From contig CANRLR010000010.1 of NCBI GenBank assembly GCA_947631505.1, positions 26,641 to 90,640 on the forward strand: 64,000 nt of DNA, written 5' to 3'. Below are positions 61,465 to 64,000 of this stretch, in pieces. The position numbers and the translations under genes were made by a program. The notes beneath the pieces are model-generated. The model was not told where the DNA came from and did no database searches. It was given only the letters and a program-made list of their open reading frames with translations. The stretch is from an uncultured Lachnospiraceae bacterium. Lineage in GTDB: Bacteria; Bacillota; Clostridia; Lachnospirales; Lachnospiraceae. Within the stretch, counting starts at the first letter, position 1; every line of letters begins with the position of its first letter.

Positions 61465-63456
61465 TTAGCAGATCTCTGCACCGGCCGGCATCGGTTTTTC
61501 CGGTGCCACAAGTGCGAGATTTCCGTCTGCATCCTCAGCACAGAGCAGCATTCCCTCCGAAAGCACTCCCGCTAATCTGGCCGGTTTTAGGTTCACAAGA
61601 ACCATAACTTTTTTGCCGACCATCTCTTCCGGTGCATAATATTTCCGGATGCCGGATACGATCTGCTTCACTTCGCTTCCGATGCGTACCTGTGAACAAA
61701 GAAGTTTCTTCGATTTCTCCACTGCCTCACAAGCAATAATCTCCCCTACCTGAAATTGCATTTTCATAAAATCATCAAACGTAATTTCCGGTTTTGCTTC
61801 AATATCAATAACATCTTCTTCTTTTTCTTCTACAAATTCACCGTTTGCCTTTGCTTCTTCAATCTGTCTCTGTTTGATTTCCTCTGCCTTTGCCAGCACC
61901 TCTTTGGAATCCAGACGCATAAAGAGTATCTCCGGTGAATCAGTTACTTTCGTGCCGGATTCATATCGCCCGAACGTATCCATATCTTCTCTGGAACGTC
62001 TTTTTGCATTGAACTGAGCCAGAATTTTCTCTGTGGTCTCCGGCATAAATGGCTCCAAAAGGCTGGCTCCGATCACAATACTCTCAGCCAGATTATACAG
62101 TACGGTAGACAGCCGGTCTTTCTTCGCCTCATCCCTGCCAAGAATCCATGGTTCTGTCTCGTCAATGTACTTGTTGCAGCGCTTAAATATATTAAAAATT
62201 TCTGTGATGGCATCTGCCACACGCAGTTTATCCATTTTTTCATCGACAAGCTTCACTGAAGAGAGAATCTTTTCTTTTAAATCCGCATCCACCTCTTCCA
62301 CAACGCCCTTGTCGGCAAGCACACCGTCAAGATATTTATTGCTCATGGATATCGTACGGTTTACTAAGTTGCCGAGAACATTAGCAAGGTCAGAGTTCAT
62401 ACGCTCTACCATCAAGTCCCAGCTCACTACACCGTCATTTTCAAAAGGCATTTCATGAAGCACAAAATACCGCACCGCATCGACGCCGAAAATATCTACT
62501 AAATCATCCGCATAAATAACATTTCCCTTGGATTTACTCATTTTTCCATCACCCTGTAACAGCCACGGATGACCAAAAATCTGCTTTGGCAGTGGCAAGT
62601 CGAGTGCCATTAACATAATTGGCCAGTAAATAGTATGAAAACGCAAAATATCTTTCCCGATCAAATGCAAATCTGCCGGCCAGTATTTTTCTACCAGATT
62701 TTCACCGTCACTCTCCTGATGATGCCCATCTAAGTCAAATCCCAATCCGGTGATATAGTTGCTCAGGGCATCAATCCACACATAAATTACATGGTCCGTA
62801 TCAAAGTCTACCGGAATGCCCCATTTAAAACTGGTTCTGGACACACATAAATCCTGAAGACCTGGTTTTAAGAAATTATTTACCATCTCATTCTTGCGGG
62901 ATTCCGGCTGAATAAATTCCGGATGTGTCTCTATATGCTTCATCAGCCTGTCCTGATATTTGCTTAATTTTAAGAAATATGCTTCCTCCTTCGCTGGCTG
63001 GCACTCACGCCCACAATCCGGACATTTGCCATCGACCAGCTGGGAGGAAGTAAAAAATGACTCGCAGGGCGTACAATACATTCCCTCATAAAAGCCTTTA
63101 TAAATATCGCCTTTATCATATAGTTTCCTGAAAATTTTCTGTACCTGTTTTTCGTGGTCTGTATCCGTAGTACGAATAAATTTATCATAGGATGTATTCA
63201 TTAAATCCCAAATGCGATGAATTTCTCCGGATATATTGTCCACAAATTCTTTCGGAGTAATACCAGCCTCTGCGGCTTTTAATTCTATTTTCTGTCCGTG
63301 TTCATCAGTACCTGTCTGGAAGCGGACATCATATCCCTGAAAACGTTTATATCGTACAATGGCATCTGCCAGTACAATTTCATAGGTGTTACCGATATGC
63401 GGTTTGCCGGACGTATAGGCAATCGCAGTAGTAAGGTAATACGGTTTTTTTGCCAT
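61465..63456 (-). CDS. metG: Methionyl-tRNA synthetase
   Basis: 663 aa from the ATG at 63456 (GGAGG 7 nt upstream). HIGH-type motif SGKPHIGNTYEIVLAD, zinc ligands in CTPCESFF and CPDCGREC, KMSKS in GKMSKSKGNVI, anticodon helical domain, and a C-terminal tRNA-binding OB domain (MKMQFQVGEIIACEAVEKSKK..LVNLKPARLAG). The chain has the usual length for enzymes with the C-terminal dimerising domain. Confidence 0.97.
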   Translation of the reverse strand: MAKKPYYLTTAIAYTSGKPHIGNTYEIVLADAIVRYKRFQGYDVRFQTGTDEHGQKIELKAAEAGITPKEFVDNISGEIHRIWDLMNTSYDKFIRTTDTDHEKQVQKIFRKLYDKGDIYKGFYEGMYCTPCESFFTSSQLVDGKCPDCGRECQPAKEEAYFLKLSKYQDRLMKHIETHPEFIQPESRKNEMVNNFLKPGLQDLCVSRTSFKWGIPVDFDTDHVIYVWIDALSNYITGLGFDLDGHHQESDGENLVEKYWPADLHLIGKDILRFHTIYWPIMLMALDLPLPKQIFGHPWLLQGDGKMSKSKGNVIYADDLVDIFGVDAVRYFVLHEMPFENDGVVSWDLMVERMNSDLANVLGNLVNRTISMSNKYLDGVLADKGVVEEVDADLKEKILSSVKLVDEKMDKLRVADAITEIFNIFKRCNKYIDETEPWILGRDEAKKDRLSTVLYNLAESIVIGASLLEPFMPETTEKILAQFNAKRRSREDMDTFGRYESGTKVTDSPEILFMRLDSKEVLAKAEEIKQRQIEEAKANGEFVEEKEEDVIDIEAKPEITFDDFMKMQFQVGEIIACEAVEKSKKLLCSQVRIGSEVKQIVSGIRKYYAPEEMVGKKVMVLVNLKPARLAGVLSEGMLLCAEDADGNLALVAPEKPMPAGAEIC

Positions 63457-63557
63457 GTTATTTTCCTCCAATTCTTTATCTTTATAATTGTAGGAAAAAA
63501 CAGGGAAAATGTCAAGCATCCGCTGGTGTTTTTATAGATTCCTTATATTGCTCCCAT

Positions 63558-64000
63558 TCACTTAATTACTTTGTATGCATACATGGATTTCAATGGTCCG
63601 CCATTCTTACACATTTTCTTGAAAAATTTGTGTGCTTTGGAATTTTTATAGACCAATGCCTTACAATTTTTACAGTTTTCGAACATCGGGAAATCTGTCG
63701 AATGTCCTTCCGACGGGAAAACCTGAAAAGACTTTGGCAGCTTTACACTTACCCCTGTGCAATTTGACATAAAATTATAACTGGAATTGGCTGCCCCGCC
63801 TTGTGCAAGTTCAATTTTTTTCAGATATTTTAAATTGTCAAAACAGAAATTTGCAAGAGAGATTTCCTTTGGCACTTTATAGGTAGTTCCTTTTTTGGCT
63901 GCCGGATAACGAAGCAGCACATTATCTCCTACTACAATATATTTATGGTTAATACCCCTTACAGCCAGTAAGGAATTACCCATCTTGTTGCTTAAGCTGT
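63558..64000 (-). CDS. Leucine-rich repeat (BspA-like) surface protein, C-terminal part (partial)
   Basis: The frame stays open to the right edge of the window (five more codons before the first ATG at 63983), so the N-terminal part is missing. The visible 146 or so residues contain LRR_5/BspA-like segments (VPKEISLANFCFDNLKYLKKIEL, FMSNCTGVSVKLPKSF, FENCKNCKALVYKNSKAHKFF). Such proteins are usually exported adhesins; the signal would lie outside. Confidence 0.7.
   Translation of the reverse strand, partial: SLSNKMGNSLLAVRGINHKYIVVGDNVLLRYPAAKKGTTYKVPKEISLANFCFDNLKYLKKIELAQGGAANSSYNFMSNCTGVSVKLPKSFQVFPSEGHSTDFPMFENCKNCKALVYKNSKAHKFFKKMCKNGGPLKSMYAYKVIK

Noticed and set aside
63457..63557. 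T-box leader for metG
   Set aside because: The region upstream of metG is only about 100 nt to the next gene and has no T-box sequence or specifier-like stem visible.

Overview
The window looks like a chromosomal segment of a low-to-moderate GC anaerobic Firmicute, most likely a gut Lachnospiraceae (Clostridia). This rests on the B. subtilis-like block of decarboxylase, guanylate kinase-like, yaaR, holB, ricT, tRNA methyltransferase and rsmI genes, on NfnAB, on strong AGGAGG ribosome binding sites, on DUF4860 pseudopilins and on DUF4190 proteins. No tRNA, rRNA or CRISPR array was seen. The species is inferred only to about family level.

Layout. 1-5.0 kb: the end of pncB, then a minus-strand surface block (glf, GT2 glycosyltransferase, anchored C39-like peptidase) and pyrimidine-nucleoside phosphorylase. 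5.0-9.0 kb: putP, a secreted triple Big2 protein and a ClC chloride carrier. 9.1-14.4 kb: a minus-strand PAPS module (cysD, cysN with a degenerate APS-kinase tail, stand-alone cysC) ending in an arylsulfotransferase-family gene. 14.5-26.4 kb: transporters (MATE, ChrA, AGCS, AEC, amino-acid ABC), araD, and a second arylsulfotransferase-like gene that has lost its catalytic core. 26.5-29.3 kb: an AT-rich accessory patch with a gutted methyltransferase, two unknown proteins and a GNAT. 29.4-34.8 kb: a fabF plus acyl-CoA synthetase operon, divergent from nfnAB. 35.5-39.4 kb: a type IV pilus-like set (PilC/GspF, four small pilin-like proteins, PilT) with no PilB. 40.4-44.3 kb: an insertion flanked by perfect 92-bp copies of the rsmI 3' end, carrying an IS1634-family transposase and a three-gene operon with a zinc metalloprotease. 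44.2-50.4 kb: the conserved rsmI-to-decarboxylase block. 50.5-64 kb: DUF4190 proteins, a candidate non-coding RNA, rsmF, cdd, a large anchored protein, a c-di-GMP phosphodiesterase gene interrupted at an A9/T9 tract, an S1 protein, rsmA, tatD, metG and part of a BspA-like protein.

Three families of short structured repeats recur between genes. One is MITE-like, with terminal inverted repeats. One consists of hairpin modules that carry ribosome binding sites. One is a shared leader in front of two unrelated genes. The strongest candidates for new biology are the homopolymer-controlled phosphodiesterase, the long-duplication transposon with protease cargo, the PAPS/arylsulfotransferase locus, the circularly permuted solute-binding domain fused to a permease, and the promoter-to-terminator RNA at 51.65 kb.
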